From NCBI GenBank assembly GCA_033002965.1, contig JAURVB010001852.1, positions 1 to 64,000 on the forward strand: a stretch of DNA of 64,000 bases. The letters are read 5' to 3'. How positions within the stretch are numbered: position 1 is the stretch's first letter; each line of letters begins with the position of its first letter. The stretch comes from Piper betle (lineage: Eukaryota > Streptophyta > Magnoliopsida > Piperales > Piperaceae). The notes beneath the pieces are model-generated. The model made no database searches. It had not been told where the DNA came from and saw only the letters and a list, made by a program, of their open reading frames with translations. Shown here piece after piece: positions 10,874 to 23,305 of the stretch. Both the position numbers and the translations under genes were made by a program.

Positions 10874-12119
10874 CAGCGTCCTCGATTTCGACGGCAAAAA
10901 GTTTCGCCTTTCCTTTGTCCACCAATTTTGTAGGTGCTGGGTAGCGATTAGGAACTAGTGTCTTCTCCTTTTAAGGTTGCTCATGTTGTTGCTTTAAGGG
11001 CTAACGACACTCGTTTTGTAGGTGTCCCATCCTTCCGTAGTTATAGCACTGACGGGGCTCACTGCATGGCCTTGAATGCATCTTGTTGCAATTTTTACAT
11101 AGTCATTATGGAATCTCCTGAAACTTCCTTTTGTGGTTCCCATCGACATTCCGTTGATAGTTCAACTGCTGGTGTTTTGCAGATCTGTTTTTGCTACTAC
11201 CCTGGTTGGCATTCTTATGTTGCATAGTAGCCTTCCCCTGTTTCTGTGCACGGACATAGTCGTACACCAACTCATGAGTAGTGGCTGCCTCAATCACTTC
11301 GGTTATAGTGCCTCTTGGAGCCGTAGCAACCCTACTCCTCAATTCTAGCTTCAACCCCCAAAAAATTTGTCTGCTTTGGCCCGAACAGTTGCCAAACTCC
11401 TTGGTGCAAATCTCTCCATTTGCAAGAAATTTTTGCATACTCTCGGACTAAATCATCCCTTTGAGTTAGAGTGGCAAATTCCAGTGCTTTCTTCTGGACA
11501 ACTGACTCAGGGAAATATTGTCCATTGAAAGCTGTTACAAATTCCGCCTAAGGAATGGACAAAATCTCCCGTTGATGGAACGCAGTCTTCTCCGTGGATT
11601 TCCACAAATAGGATGCTTCCTCCTGAAGCATGCATGTCGCCAACCTCACTTGATGGCGATGAGGCACAGAGAGAGCTCTAAATGCTTTCTCAGTAATGTC
11701 CAACCAGCTCTCCGCCTTCATTGGATCAGTCCCACCAATGAATACCTCAGCTCCGTTCCTCCAAAATTTCTCTACAGTGTTTCGATCACTGTCATCCCCA
11801 ACTGGTAGTACCACTTGTCGGACTACCGGTGGCACTGGGTTTGGAAGTTCCCCTTGCTCGCCCGCGGTCAGCTATCCCTACCCGCACTTGGGTCCTCCCC
11901 TGATCCCCTTTTGGGACACTACTAGGACCCGCAACCGAATTTGGAGCTCCATTCCTTGTTACCAATACCGGTAATCGCTGCGCTATGTTCTGAATCATAG
12001 AACTAGTAATATTTGAAGCCTGCGCAAGTCCCTGTATGGCCATCAGAATTTGGCCTAACACACTCTCCACGTTCGTCTGACTGCGCAGCTTGGCTCGACT
12101 TCCTTCGGGTGCCTGCCAT
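10874..12119 (-). pseudogene. Gag remnant of truncated Tekay/Del element A'
   Basis: Reading on the minus strand from the ATG at 12119, this matches the gag of element A from the start codon to just before the protease, where it is cut at the edge of element A's 3' LTR. The pieces are three frames: 11792-12070 (N-terminal), 11548-11835 (capsid core) and 11106-11438 (capsid end and basic linker), so there are several frameshifts and stops. The zinc-knuckle region is near 11000-11100 with altered cysteines. The copy is useful for comparison because it keeps CAG where element A has its amber codon. It cannot make a functional product. Confidence 0.87.
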
Positions 12120-12281
12120 CAAACTTAATTCCATTATGGTTCATTAAAATTTTTTTCAATGATTACTTTAGTTTTTAGTGGGTCCACTAATTCCCTAATG
12201 ACATACCCCATTAGAGAAAGATAAATATTGGACTCTTCAACAAGGTACTTGACTCATAAGATGTGAGCTTTTGGGAAACCA

Positions 12282-12294
12282 AGCTCTGATACCA
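12282..12294 (-). promoter_or_regulatory. PBS of element A' (tRNA-iMet)
   Basis: The reverse complement reads TGGTATCAGAGCT, next to the LTR terminus TGTAACGACCC at 12297. Confidence 0.85.
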
Positions 12295-12689
12295 CCTGTA
12301 ACGACCCGCCATTTGTCACAACATTGTGGGCCTAATTGGTCAGTCGTTAGTCACAATTAAGCAAATATGTCTAACATTTTTTTAGCAAAAGCATATATAA
12401 AGATCCCACAGTCTTAGACCATTTCCCAGTAGCCACACTTATTTGTCAAATAAATAAAAAAGGAGTCCTCATATTTATTTTGCTCCATGCCCTTGTTGTC
12501 AATCACCAAATTTCATGTCTGCACACCTGCGGAGGCAATTCCACGTTAGTGATTACAACACTAAGTAGTATAATAGATAAAACAAATCAAGTACAATCCA
12601 CTATTTCATTATGTTTATTTTAATATGCGGTGGAGCAATTCTGGTATACTCCAAAACAATGTGGAGTAGGTATCCGCTGTGATCCGCAC

Positions 12690-13140
12690 ACCCCGGCCGT
12701 AGCCCTTTTCTTGGAGGCTACCACTACCATCTCTAGTGCCAGTGCATCGCACACCCCGGCCGTAGCCTTTTTGTGGGGAAGCTATCACTACACTTAGGTG
12801 ATTGCTACGCCCCGTTTGTGGGGAAGCTCTCACTACCAATTTTAGGGTCAGTGCCTCACACACCCCGGCTGTAGCCTTTTTATGGGGAGGCTATCACTGC
12901 ACTCCAGTGCCAGTGCGTTGCACACCCGGCCGTAGCCTTTCTATGGGGAAGCTATCACTGCACTCAGGTGATTGCTACGCCCCGTTTGTGGGGAAGCTTT
13001 CACTGCCAACTCTAGTGCCAGTGCCTCACACACCCCGGCCGTAGCCTTTTTATTGGGAGGCTATCTCTGCACTCAGGTGATTGCTGCGCCCGTTTGTGGG
13101 GAAGCTCTCACTACCAATTCTAGTACCAGTGCCTCACACA
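12690..13140 (-). repeat. Minisatellite of LTR-A' (reverse)
   Basis: Reverse-strand copy of the LTR-A array, containing CCCCGGCCGTAGCC-type units alternating with CCCCGTTTGTGGGGAAGCT. Confidence 0.82.
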
Positions 13141-13144
13141 CCTG

Positions 13145-14029
13145 TGTGAGATCCCTCAACTTCGTCCCACATATAATACCTATTGGGAGAAGCAACTGTT
13201 TATAAGTGGGAATGGACTAGAGATCTTTAACTTTTGGGGTACCCATTTTAAAGAAATGACTTAGCCCATTACGTTGCACTTTGGGCTGGGTCGTTACAAA
13301 TGGTATCAGAGCCGACCTGGTTTCGTGTTAGATGGTCGGATGGACTAGGGACGTTGGCTAGGCTGCCGTTCACGGGCCAAAAAGGTCGTGGGCTGGGGTT
13401 AGCAACGGGCCAAGACTAAAAACGTGGACTAGAGATCTTTAACTTCCGGGGTACCCATTGTAAAGAAATGACTTAGCCCATTATGTTGCACTTTGGGCTG
13501 GGTCGTTACAAATGGTATTAGAGCCGACATGGTTCCATGTTAGATGGTGGGCTGGACTAGAAACGTTGGCTAGGCTGCCGGTCACGGGCCAGGAAAGGTC
13601 GTGGGCTGGGGCTAGCAACGGGCCAAATATAGGCATTTCGGGGACGAAATTTCCTAAGGTGGGTGGATTGTGAGATCCCTCAACTTAGTCCCACATTTAA
13701 TACCTACTGGGAGAAGGCCCTGTTTATAAGTGGGAATGGACTAGAGATCTTTAACTTTCGGGGTACCCATTTTAAAGAAATGACTTAGCTCATTACGTTG
13801 CACTTTGGGCTGGGTCGCCGACTTGGTTTCGTGTTGGATGGTGGGATGGACTAGGGACATTGGCTAGGCTGCCGGTCACGGGCCAAAAAAGGTCGTGGGC
13901 TGGGGTTAGCAACGGGCCAAGACTAAAAACGTTGGCTAGGCTGCTGGTCATGGGCTAGAAAGGACGTGGGTTGGGGCTAGCAACGGGCCAAGAATAGGCA
14001 TTTCGGGAAAATATTTCCTAAGGTGGGTG
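13145..14029 (+). mobile_element. Rearranged TRIM array
   Basis: Contents in order: LTR 13145-13298 (TGTGAGATCCCTC to GTCGTTACA); PBS AATGGTATCAGAGCC at 13299-13313; a short non-coding internal part; a 5'-truncated LTR at about 13424-13510 followed by a PBS with one change; a second internal part ending in the purine tract AAGGTGGGTGG; LTR 13669-13816, whose last bases and PBS are deleted; and a third internal part to about 14029 with no closing LTR. It encodes nothing. With LTRs of about 154 bp and internal parts of 125-210 bp it fits the TRIM definition, and it would depend on another element's enzymes. Confidence 0.82.
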
Positions 14030-14726
14030 GACGACCAGTCTGCACTTTCCATGGTGGATCCACGCCTGGCTAGCAACACCACCCTTGGCAACACCGACCT
14101 GATCTCCCCTCGGATAACAGACCTGCATGCCTCCTCGACGATCTGTTTTGGCCCTCCAAGGTGACTCCATCCGGCCAGCATCACCATCGGGAGCAATTCC
14201 CACCTCCAGCACGTCAACCCCGCACCATGAAAAGGAAACATGGCGTGGTTGCTGCTGGAAAAGAGTAGGACGTCTTCCTGGTTTTCTTCTTCCCTTGTTG
14301 ATTTCTCACTTAATTCTTATGTTTATCATGTTTATGATTTATGCAACATGTGTATGCATGCAACAAAAGAAAAAGAAAGGAAAGAAAATTACCCGTGCGA
14401 AGCAGGAAATCCGGTGTCTTTCTAAGGAGGAAAAATGTAGATGCCCCCCTTTCTTTTTATAATGAATAAAATGACGGCTAGGGTACGTGGAAGCACCTTT
14501 TCATCGTAATTCCTTTAACCGGGTAATTGGGTAATCAACATGGTCCACTTAACCATTTCACTTAACCTGTTAAATGGGTACATGGTATGGTTCACTTAAA
14601 TGGCTAATTGATAAATAATGTAGTTGACTCGACCGATTCAACTAGAATTATCCAATTAAAAATTACTTTTCAATTAACCGGGTAATTCATACTTATCCAG
14701 CTAACGAATTTTTTTCCCACATTAGA

Positions 14727-16155
14727 TCCCCGTCTCCCAATGCAGTAGTGACCCTATAAGTCTTGGGTAATGTAGATGTTTGGTGTCCTAAACTCTTAAC
14801 TAATCGGGATGATAGGAATGAATGTGTACACCCCGAGTCAAATAAAACATCCACACTAACACTTTGAATCAAAATTTTACCTCGAACTGTGTGGTCATCA
14901 TCCTCGAGCGTCCTCGATTTCAACTGCAAAAAGTTTCGCCTTCCCTTCGTCCAACCGATTTTGCAAGTCCTGGGTAGTGATTAGGAGCTGGTGTCTTCTC
15001 CTTTTCAGGTTGCTCCTGTTGTTGCTTCAGGGGCTGACGACACTCGTTTTGCAAGTGTCCCGTCCTTCTGCAGTTGTAGCACCGACGGGGCTCACTGCAT
15101 GGCCCTGAATGCATCTTATTTATATTTTTACATAGTCAATACGGAGTCTCCTGAAACTTCCTTTTGCGGTTCTCATCGACATTTCGTTGATAGTTCTGCT
15201 GCTGGTGTTCTGCAGACCAGTTTTTGCTACTACCCTGGTTGGCATTCTTATGTTGCATCGTTGCCTTCCTCTGTTTCTGTGCACGGACATAGTCGTACAC
15301 CAACTCATGAGTAGTGGCTGCCTCAATCACTTCAGTGATAGTGCCTCTTGGCACCGTAGCAACCCTACTCTTCAATCCTGGATTCAACCCCCAAAAAATT
15401 TGCCTACTCTGGCCCGGGAAGTTGCCAGACTCACAGGTGCAAATCTCTCCAATTGCAAGAAATGTTTTTTGCATATTCTCGGACTGAATCATCCCTCTAG
15501 GTTAGAGTGGCAAATTTCAGTGCTTTCTTCTTGACAATAGACTCAGGAAAATATCGTCCATTGAAAGCTGCTACAAATTCCTCCCAAGGAATGGACGAAA
15601 TCTCCCGTTGATGGAATGCAGTCTTCTCCATGGACTTCCACCAATAGGATACTTCCTCCTGAAGCATGCATGTCGCCAACCTCACTTGATGGCGATGAGG
15701 CGCAGAGAGAGCTCTAAATGCTTTCTCAGTAATGTTCATCCAACTCTCCGCCTTCATTGGATCACTCCCTCCCATGAATACTTCAGCTCTGTTCTTCCAA
15801 AATTTTTGTACAGTGTATCGATCATGGTCATCCCCAACTGGTAGTACCACTGCTCAGACTACCGGTGGCACTGGATTTGGAAGTTCCCCTCACTTGCTCG
15901 GGTCAGCTATCCCTACCCACTCTTGGGCGCTCCCCTGATCCCCATTTAGGACGCTACTAGGACCCACAGCGGAGATTGAAGCTCCATTCCCTGTTACCAA
16001 TCCTGGTAATCGCTACGCTATGTTCTAAACCACAGAATTGGTATTATCTGAAGACTGCGCTAGTCCCTGTATGGCCGTCAAAATTTGGCCTAAGACACCC
16101 TCCACGTTCGTGTCCGACTACGCAGCTTGGCTCGACTTCCTTCGGGTGCCTACCA
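14727..16155 (-). pseudogene. Gag-protease remnant of truncated Tekay/Del element A''
   Basis: On the minus strand this matches element A from gag start to the protease. The protease motif [13 protein letters not shown] is intact in the piece at 14693-14929, which then runs straight into LTR sequence of A' (a fusion caused by truncation). A knuckle-like [14 protein letters not shown] is at about 15030-15080. The capsid core is in 15497-15850 and 15136-15492, in different frames. The start codon is lost: the ATGGCAGG of A is TTGGTAGG here. Broken and truncated; not functional. Confidence 0.86.
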
Positions 16156-16330
16156 ATTAAAATTTATTCCGTTATGGTTCATTAATTATTTTTTTCTTTT
16201 TTTCCAATGATTACTTAGGTTTGTTAGTGAGAACACTAATTCACTAATGACATACCCTATTGGAGAAAGATAAGTATTGGACTCTTGAACAAGGTACTTG
16301 AGTCATAAGATGTGAGTTTTTAGGAAACCA

Positions 16331-16805
16331 AGCTCTGATACCACCTACAACGACCCGCCATTTTTCACAACATTGTGGGCCTAGCTGGCTAGGTGTTACT
16401 CACGATTTAGCAAATATGTCTAGCATTTCTAACAAAAACCTATATAAAGATCCCATAGTCTTGGACCATTTCCCAGTAGCCACACTTATTTCTCAAACAA
16501 ATAAAAAAGGGAGTCCCCATATTTTTTTGCTCCATGCTCTGGTTGTCAATCACCTAATTTCGTATCTGCACACCTGCGGAGGCAATTCTGCGTTAGTGAT
16601 TACAACACTAAGGAGTATAATAGATAAAACAAGTCAAGTACATTCCACTATTTCCCTATGTTCATTTTAATATGAGGTGGAGCGATTCCGGTATACTCCA
16701 AAACAATGCGGAGGAGGTATGCGCTGTGATCCGCACACCCCGGCCGTAGCCCTTTTGTCGGGAGGCTACCATTACCATCTCCAGTGCCAGTGCCTCGCAC
16801 ACCCC
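16331..16805 (-). repeat. PBS and truncated 5' LTR of element A''
   Basis: The PBS complement (CTCTGATACCA) lies next to the LTR terminus at 16346 (TACAACGACCC, altered from TGTAACGACCC). The LTR is collinear with LTR-A and is cut inside its first minisatellite unit at about 16799-16805. There an ACACCCC string is shared with the end of LTR-D1. Confidence 0.82.
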
Positions 16806-17152
16806 CGATTTTAGTTCACTTAAGAACCAAATCAGAATTGTTTCGATCGAGTCGAGTCATGTTTAAAGTTATCAGTCTGTACGACTCGATCGATGAAATA
16901 GATCGAAACAACCTTCTTCGTGCATGAGAATAAAAGACACTCTTAAATACACGTCAAAATAGATCAAATATAAATAAAGGTAAGAAAGTAAAAAACTGCT
17001 CTAAGGTCATGTTTGTGTAATGTTTATTTGTCGTCCAACCAAAATCGACTTAGGATTTGCAAGACCTACATATATTATATGAAAAATATTAGTAACGAAT
17101 GTTACTTGTCTAAAAAATAACTAATACAAATTGGCAGATGGGTATTCCATTA

Positions 17153-17745
17153 TGTAACAACCCAACCCAAAGTGCAACGTAATGGCCCTAAGTCATGTCT
17201 TTAAAAGTGGTTAACCAAGTTAAAGATCTATTGTCCATTCCCACTTATAAACATGATCTTTGCCCGGTAGGTATTAGATGTGAGATCCCTCAACTTAGTC
17301 CCACATCTAATACCTACCGAGCAGAGATCCTATTTATAAGTGAGAATGGACTATAGATCTTTAACTTGGTGAACCACTCTTAAAGAAATGACTTAGGCTC
17401 ATTATGTTGCACTTTGGGCCGGGTCTTTACAAATAGTGTCAGAGCAACCTAGTTACGTGTTAGATGATGGGCTGGACTACGGACGTTGGCTAAGGCTGCC
17501 GGTCACAGGCCAGAGAAGGACTTGTACTAAGGCTAGCAACGAAGGCTGTGGGTTGGAATTTTGGGGACAAAATTTCCTAAGGTGGGTGGATTGTGAGATC
17601 TCTCAACTTAGTCCCACATCTAATACCTACCGGGCAAAGATCTTGTTCATAAGTAGGAATGGACTATAGATCTTTAACTTGGTTAACCACATTTAAAGAA
17701 ATGACTTAGGCCCATTACGCTACACTTTGGGTTGGGTCGTTAGCA
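17153..17745. mobile_element. TRIM with an extra inverted LTR, TSD CATTA
   Basis: Flanked by CATTA at 17148-17152 and 17746-17750. The other D copy (near 49605-49622) lacks the insertion. Contents: reverse partial LTR 17153-17278, forward LTR about 17280-17427, PBS-like ATAGTGTCAGAGCA, internal part with purine tract AAGGTGGGTGG, and LTR about 17593-17745. Both outer ends are LTR 3' ends, which a normal linear cDNA would not have. Confidence 0.85.
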
Positions 17746-18223
17746 CATTACCCATGGAAACTAATGACACTTCAGAATTACCTCACACTGAGCAGCAAGC
17801 AACACACTTAAACAAATATCGGCTTGCATGCATGGCTAATATTCATATTCATACATACAATGTTTACGCCCTCACTCATTCCATATCACCCACCACGGTA
17901 CTCAAGTGGCAAAAAGAACAGTTAAGTTAGTGCCACAAATTCCAAAAATGTGTTGCGTTACACAGTACCCTCATAGATCACACTACCTCAGGGTTTGAAG
18001 GAGTAATAGTGCAGTCCATACATATCTCCGTACCAGTCACTCTCTTATGCATAAAATCTATAAATATTCTTGTACTTAATAGGCTTAGGGAAGAGGCATG
18101 TATCATATATTTCTGGAGCTTATGTTAAAAAAACAAGGGATCTCATCCTTGTAGTTTGATTAAATATGTGTAAAAGCAGGACTAATAACCCGACATCAGA
18201 GGGATCAAATAAAATGCTGCTAC

Positions 18224-21142
18224 TGTAAAACCCGTGACTCGAGTCAGGATTTTACGTTATAGAACCAGTCGGTTCGACCGTTAGTTCGAGTCGAGTTAGT
18301 ACATGAACCGCGTGCTGAGTCGAGGCCAGCCGTGAGTTATGAGCGATGAGAGTCAGGTGTACCAGAATATATGACGATAACGTTGAGAAGATGGTGAGAA
18401 ATGAGTTATCAGAATATATGAAAGTATGCAGTATTTTTACTTTTTATATGTTTGATCGCAGAAATGGTTTTAGGCTGAATAACGCATTAGGACGCGTTAG
18501 ATTATATTCTGATGGGTTATTAATTATAGAGCATGTCATTTGGATGTTGTTGTGTTTGTTTTATATTATGGTATTTTCCCATATTTTTCTAGATTTTTTT
18601 AGAATTTATTATGAACTAGTTATTATTTTGACTCGAGTAGCAATCGAGTCAATACTTATTTATGAAATTGCCATTGGGGGTGTTTTCTCCTTTCCCGACA
18701 CTTTCCCCTCCCAAAACCCTCACCGCCCACTTTGTTCGTCGCCGCCACCGTCGTTGACTGCCGCCCCACCGCCGGAACCAACCGCCCATTGTCCCCTCGC
18801 CGTCGTCGTGCCGTCCCGACAGACCTCAGCCATCGATCACCTGCCGGTGCGCCGCCGCGATGCCACGAAGCCGCATTGGCTGTCACCACTCTGAGCCAGA
18901 TTCTGCCGCCGTTCGGTCGCCGTCACCGCCGCCGTGACCACCAGTCTCACCCTCTCATCGTCGCCGACGTTTCCCCATCATCCTGACCGTCGTCGAGGCC
19001 GACCGTAGCCCCGATCGGAGCATGCCGCCGCCGCCGCCATCCGTTTTGACGCCGCCGCCGACAGCCATCGCCGCCCCAGCTACCCTGTTTGACACCACCA
19101 TTGGACAAAGCTCGTCGAGCTGGTGCCGATAGACCCCCTGATTGCCCCGTCCCGAATCATCGCCGAAAAATCGCCGGAATCTGTCGGAAAACTGCCAACA
19201 CTCGCCGGAAAACCGCCGGAAAATTGGATTCGTATGAAATTCGCCGGATCATCCGCCGAACGCACCCGGTTCAATCTGATCGGACTTCGGACGCCGCTAG
19301 GTACCGAGTTCGAGTTTCGAGCCACGAAACGGAAACCCTAGCCGTCGCCAATTTTTGACGACGTGAGGTATAATTTATTTTAACTTAATTATTTGAAAAT
19401 ATTGATTATTAGAATTGCATGCCAGGATTTGTGTGTGTGTTATAAATATATATTTAAATGTAGGTTTGATTAAGAATAGAAATATGAAATTGTTTGGTTG
19501 AGTGGTGTTAAAAATGGAGGCTAAGAAAGCTAATTAGGGTAACTAGGTAATGATTATGATCTAATGCAAACTAGCCTAAGTAGACTTGCTAGAATTGATA
19601 TAGGTTGATGTGTGTTGATTGATGTGTGATGTGGTGTATGTGTGCATATAGGATGTACGACTACATCATGAGTGGGCGTTAGTATTTAGTTTTGATGTGT
19701 AGGTACGGAGTAGGAGTTCGCCGCCTTGGCACGTAGGACCAGTTTGGAGCTTCTACCAGGTCCGTTTAGGACTCGTTCTCTGTTTTTACGCTACTCTATT
19801 GTGTATTTGATTTATCACGTGCAGGACGAGTTAAGTGGCATTTTATCGGATCCCACTTAACTCGGGCCATTTAGCCAACGATTTTCTAGATTAATAACCC
19901 TCGAGGATGAGATCCCTCGAGTTTGTTTTCGAACTTCAGATCCAGCTCATGTTGCCTTCGGGCCTACTGTATGAATCCCAACCCAGACCTATATATATGT
20001 ATAGTTTTCGCATTTTTGTGAGAGATTGAATGAGGGAAATCCGACTACCGTGCTACGCGAGCGGGCACGTGTGTGTCGATAGTGGGCTCTGGAATGGTGT
20101 GTGGGCCGTTTCATTCCGGAGGGATCCTTGACAACTCCACCATTGAGTTCCTCAAACCCGAAGAAGTGTGGAGGTTCACGGGTACTGCATTGTAGCGCAT
20201 GTCTAGACTTGTGGTTTCAAAGGGTACTAAAGGCGACTGCCTGAGAATACTCGGCCTTCGTGCTCAAGGCCAGGAGTAATATGGAAGGTGCAGAGGGCGG
20301 AAAGGAATGAGATTTGATGCGAGAAGCGATAGAGAAATGGCCAAGGTATGAGAATGAGAAAGAAAGGGAGACGCTGTCGACCCGAGGGCGACGGCTCCCG
20401 TATGTGCCTTGATGAGAGTTCTTGAGGAAGTATATGGTTTTCATTCAACAGGAGAGTTTGCTCTCCTGTGCCAGATTGATATTAGTTATTTACCAAGCCG
20501 GTAACACTCGTTACTGACGGTTTTTCTATATATATGTAGGTGAGGAATGCGAGCAATGAAAGTCTGTCGGGACTGCGGAGGAGCAGCACGGAACCGTGCA
20601 CACATGTACCTACCGCGTGTAATGTATAATGATGCTTGTTTAATGCTGTGTGAATGATTGTTAGAATGTTTTTGTCTTGATGAATTGCCTGTTATGAAAT
20701 GAACGGATAGATGTGAATGAGCAGGGAGCCTTGGAGTTCAGCCTCGGCTTAGATGAAAACAAATGAGATAATAATGGAATGTCGCGGTAGATTGTTACGT
20801 TTTGTCATATTTTGATAAAATATTTATATACCTTTGTTGTGGACAGGTTGGCCCTTATTGCACTTTTAGGGAAAACTCTGTTCGTTTTTACGTAGTAGTA
20901 TATATTTTCTTTGGTTTCTCATTTATTTTTTTGTCTTGTTTTTGTTGTACATCATAGCATGCATGTAGGCCTACGTTAGAACCCAATCGTTCCCATTCAT
21001 GCATTTCATGTTTGCATCTCCATCTTGAGACGCCGAGGGCAGATCCTGGTCAGCTTAACCGAACCTAGTAGATTGGCGAACGGTTCGGTCGCCGGTGACA
21101 TTTCCGGGTCGGTTCACAGGTGAGCCAAAACGAGGTGCTACA
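18224..21142 (+). repeat. 5' LTR of element E
   Basis: TGTAAAACCC to GTGCTACA. The C-rich CGCCGCC stretch at 18700-19100 gives chance ORFs only. TATA is at 19990-19998 and the U3 inverted repeat at 19827-19864. Many differences from the 3' LTR are CG to TG or CA. Confidence 0.9.
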
Positions 21143-21144
21143 AA

Positions 21145-21160
21145 AGTTGTATCAGAGCCA
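21145..21160 (+). promoter_or_regulatory. PBS of element E (tRNA-iMet, one mismatch)
   Basis: TTGTATCAGAGCCA starts a few bases after the LTR end. It matches TGGTATCAGAGCCA except for one G-to-T. A second GTGGTATCAGAGCTA occurs about 40 bp downstream. Confidence 0.8.
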
Positions 21161-21372
21161 ACTCTTGGCATATGTTCTCTATACCAATAGTGGTATCAGA
21201 GCTAACTCTTGGTTGATTAAGATGGTAGATGCGTTACAGGTTACATGTGTGCCGAAGCTGCTCCAAGCTGTACCGACAGGTATTTTTCTATCTTTATGTT
21301 TTGGTTTACAGATTTTCTTACAAGTCGGTGGTGTGACATGGTGAACATATCAGATCAGGAGTTTGTAGCAGG

Positions 21373-23237
21373 ATGGTGACACAGACCCGCCGGACACAGA
21401 TTAGGTCCCCATCGCCTCCAATAGCCAAACAGGATAGTCCTAGCCCTGTTCATAGTGACGCCGCCTCCAGTCAACCTAAGACTGCCATGCCACCAGTAGA
21501 GGTCAGTGTGCCAGTTTCAGCTAGCCGACGTGGTGAGAGCCATCATCGAGACAGTCGCTGTGACCGAGATAGTCGTCGTGACGGAGATAGTCGCCGGGAC
21601 CGAGATAGTGGTCGTGACAGTTACCACATGAGAAGTAGTCGACAGGAGAGAGACGCAGCGATCACCAGGTTTGCGGAAGCTCAGATACAAATGCTGCAAA
21701 GTCAGGAAGAATTTAGGAGACAAATGCAGCAAGGCCAAGAGAAATTCAGGAGAGAACTCAGGCAGATAGCTTTTCTGTGGCCAGAACTGAGAAGAGACCA
21801 GCAGTATGTGAAGAGGCACGGGGAGAGCCAGTAGTTTCCACGGACCCGCTGCCGCCGCCTCCTCCTCCACCGCTACAACAGAGGACTACTCCAACGACAT
21901 TTCCCCTATTTGCCCCACTTCAGGCGGGGATGAGACCGGACATCGGTGGAATTGCAGCAGTAGGTAGCGGGCAGACAGCAAGCGGAAGTGGAGCTGCAAG
22001 ATTTGACAGTGTACCAACAGGTACGAAACCACAATTTCCTCGGTATGAGAAAGGAGAAAGATTGAACAGATCAGCGGATACGAGGAAATTGGAACTGTGG
22101 CAGTACGAAAAGTTCATGAAGAATGGTGGACGACCTTTCTTTGGAAAGTTGGACACATAAGAGGCATTCTTGTGGATATCGTCACCTATTGGAGTGTTTG
22201 ACACTATGGCATGTTCCATGGAGCACCGAGTGCGCATCATCACAAGAGCATTCCAAGATGAAGCCAGGATATGGTGGAGTTCGGTCCAGAATTCTGTATT
22301 CGCCCTTCGTCATCCCTAGGACATCACATGGGAGGAATTTAGGGCAGAATTCGATGGAAAGTATTTCCCACCAAACATCAGGAAGAGAAAGGAACAAGAA
22401 TTCTAGACGCTGAGGCAGCGACCCATGATGGTGGTACAATATGAGACTAGGTTTAGAGCTCTGGAGAGATTTGCTCCAGACTTGGTGTCCACTGAAGAAA
22501 GAAGGATAGAGTGTTTTTACGAAGGCCTCCATCACGAGATCAGGATGGCCTATTTGAATAGGAAGTTCGCTACTTTCGGTGATGTTGTGAGAGCTGCAGG
22601 CGAGGTAGAATGAGTTATAGCTGCTAGACCTCGCCGGGATGTTGACCAGAGGCAGCAACATTCGAGGCCATATCAGCCAAAGCAGGGAGAACAACAGAGA
22701 CATCGGTTAGATGCACCAGTTGCCATGAGGGCTATGGATGCCCAAGTTCAAGGCTACAGAGCACCCTTCTGTCAGAATTGTCGACGTCGTCATGGAGGTG
22801 AGTGCAGAGCAGGAATAGATGCATGCTACAGATGCAGTCAATGAGGACATAGAGCTGCAGAATGCAGTGTAGGCACAGACGTATGCTATAGTTACGGTCA
22901 ACCAGGGCATAGAGTTGCAACTTGTCCAACTAGCTAGACCCAACAGATGACACTCCCAGCACCTCTGCAGAGACTTACACTCCCAGCTCCCCAGCAACAA
23001 CCACAACAGAGAGGTCAGCAAGGTCAAGGTCAAGGCCAGAGAGGACTTGTAGCTATCATGACAGGACAAGAACATCAGGCCTTGGATCAGAGTGGAATGC
23101 AAACAACACCACCAGCAGGACCATCCTCGGTACCACCATGGACAGCTGGGATGGACACAGCCACGATTGCTGAAGCACTAGAAGAGGCGACAAATGTGAC
23201 CTGTACGCAAGCGTCTCACTTCAGATTTCACATTTAG
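21373..23237 (+). pseudogene. gag: Gag of element E, with a frameshift and about six stops
   Basis: Start ATG 21373. The first 150 residues include an Arg/Asp/Ser-rich repeat (SRRDRDS-like units, 21541-21640) and a Gln/Glu-rich coiled-coil-like segment. Near 21765 the frame shifts, and the remainder runs in one frame to TAG at 23235-23237. It covers a Pro-rich linker, the Retrotrans_gag core (KFMKNGG, WW motif near 22270, YFPP near 22370, ALERFAPDLV near 22450), three knuckle-like motifs at about 22772-22930 (CQNCRRRHGGEC, then two damaged CX2CX4HX4C) and a Gln-rich tail. In-frame stops near 22158, 22318, 22404, 22611, 22842 and 22935 are mostly readable as CAA, CAG or CGA changed by C-to-T. 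It would have formed particles, but the enzymes must come from elsewhere. Confidence 0.83.
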
Positions 23238-23282
23238 TAGATAGCTACCAAAGTGAAGCCTCCTTAATCTAAAATTTTGAGG

Positions 23283-23305
23283 ACAAAATTTTTATGAGGG
23301 AAGGT
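23283..23305 (+). promoter_or_regulatory. Polypurine tract of element E
   Basis: The sequence before the 3' LTR ends ATGAGGGAAGGT directly at TGTAAAACCC. The T-rich stretch upstream is typical of plus-strand priming regions. Confidence 0.65.

Larger units (their letters stand above)
12297..14726 (-). repeat. 5' LTR of element A', split by a TRIM array
   Basis: 12297-13144 matches the 3' part of LTR-A. About 14030-14726 matches its 5' part (equivalent to about 8300-9000, including the TATAAAA region). TRIM sequence lies between them, and roughly 1 kb of LTR is missing at the TRIM's right edge. The outer end stops about 70 bp short of the LTR terminus, where A'' begins. Confidence 0.85.

Noticed and set aside
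13145..13816. Cassandra-type TRIM
   Set aside because: The LTR start (TGTGAGATCCC) and PBS context resemble Cassandra, but I could not find the 5S rRNA internal promoter region that defines it.
18346..18894. 182-aa ORF as a host gene
   Set aside because: It lies inside the 5' LTR of element E, and the same region in the 3' LTR (23473-24163) is broken by frameshifts.
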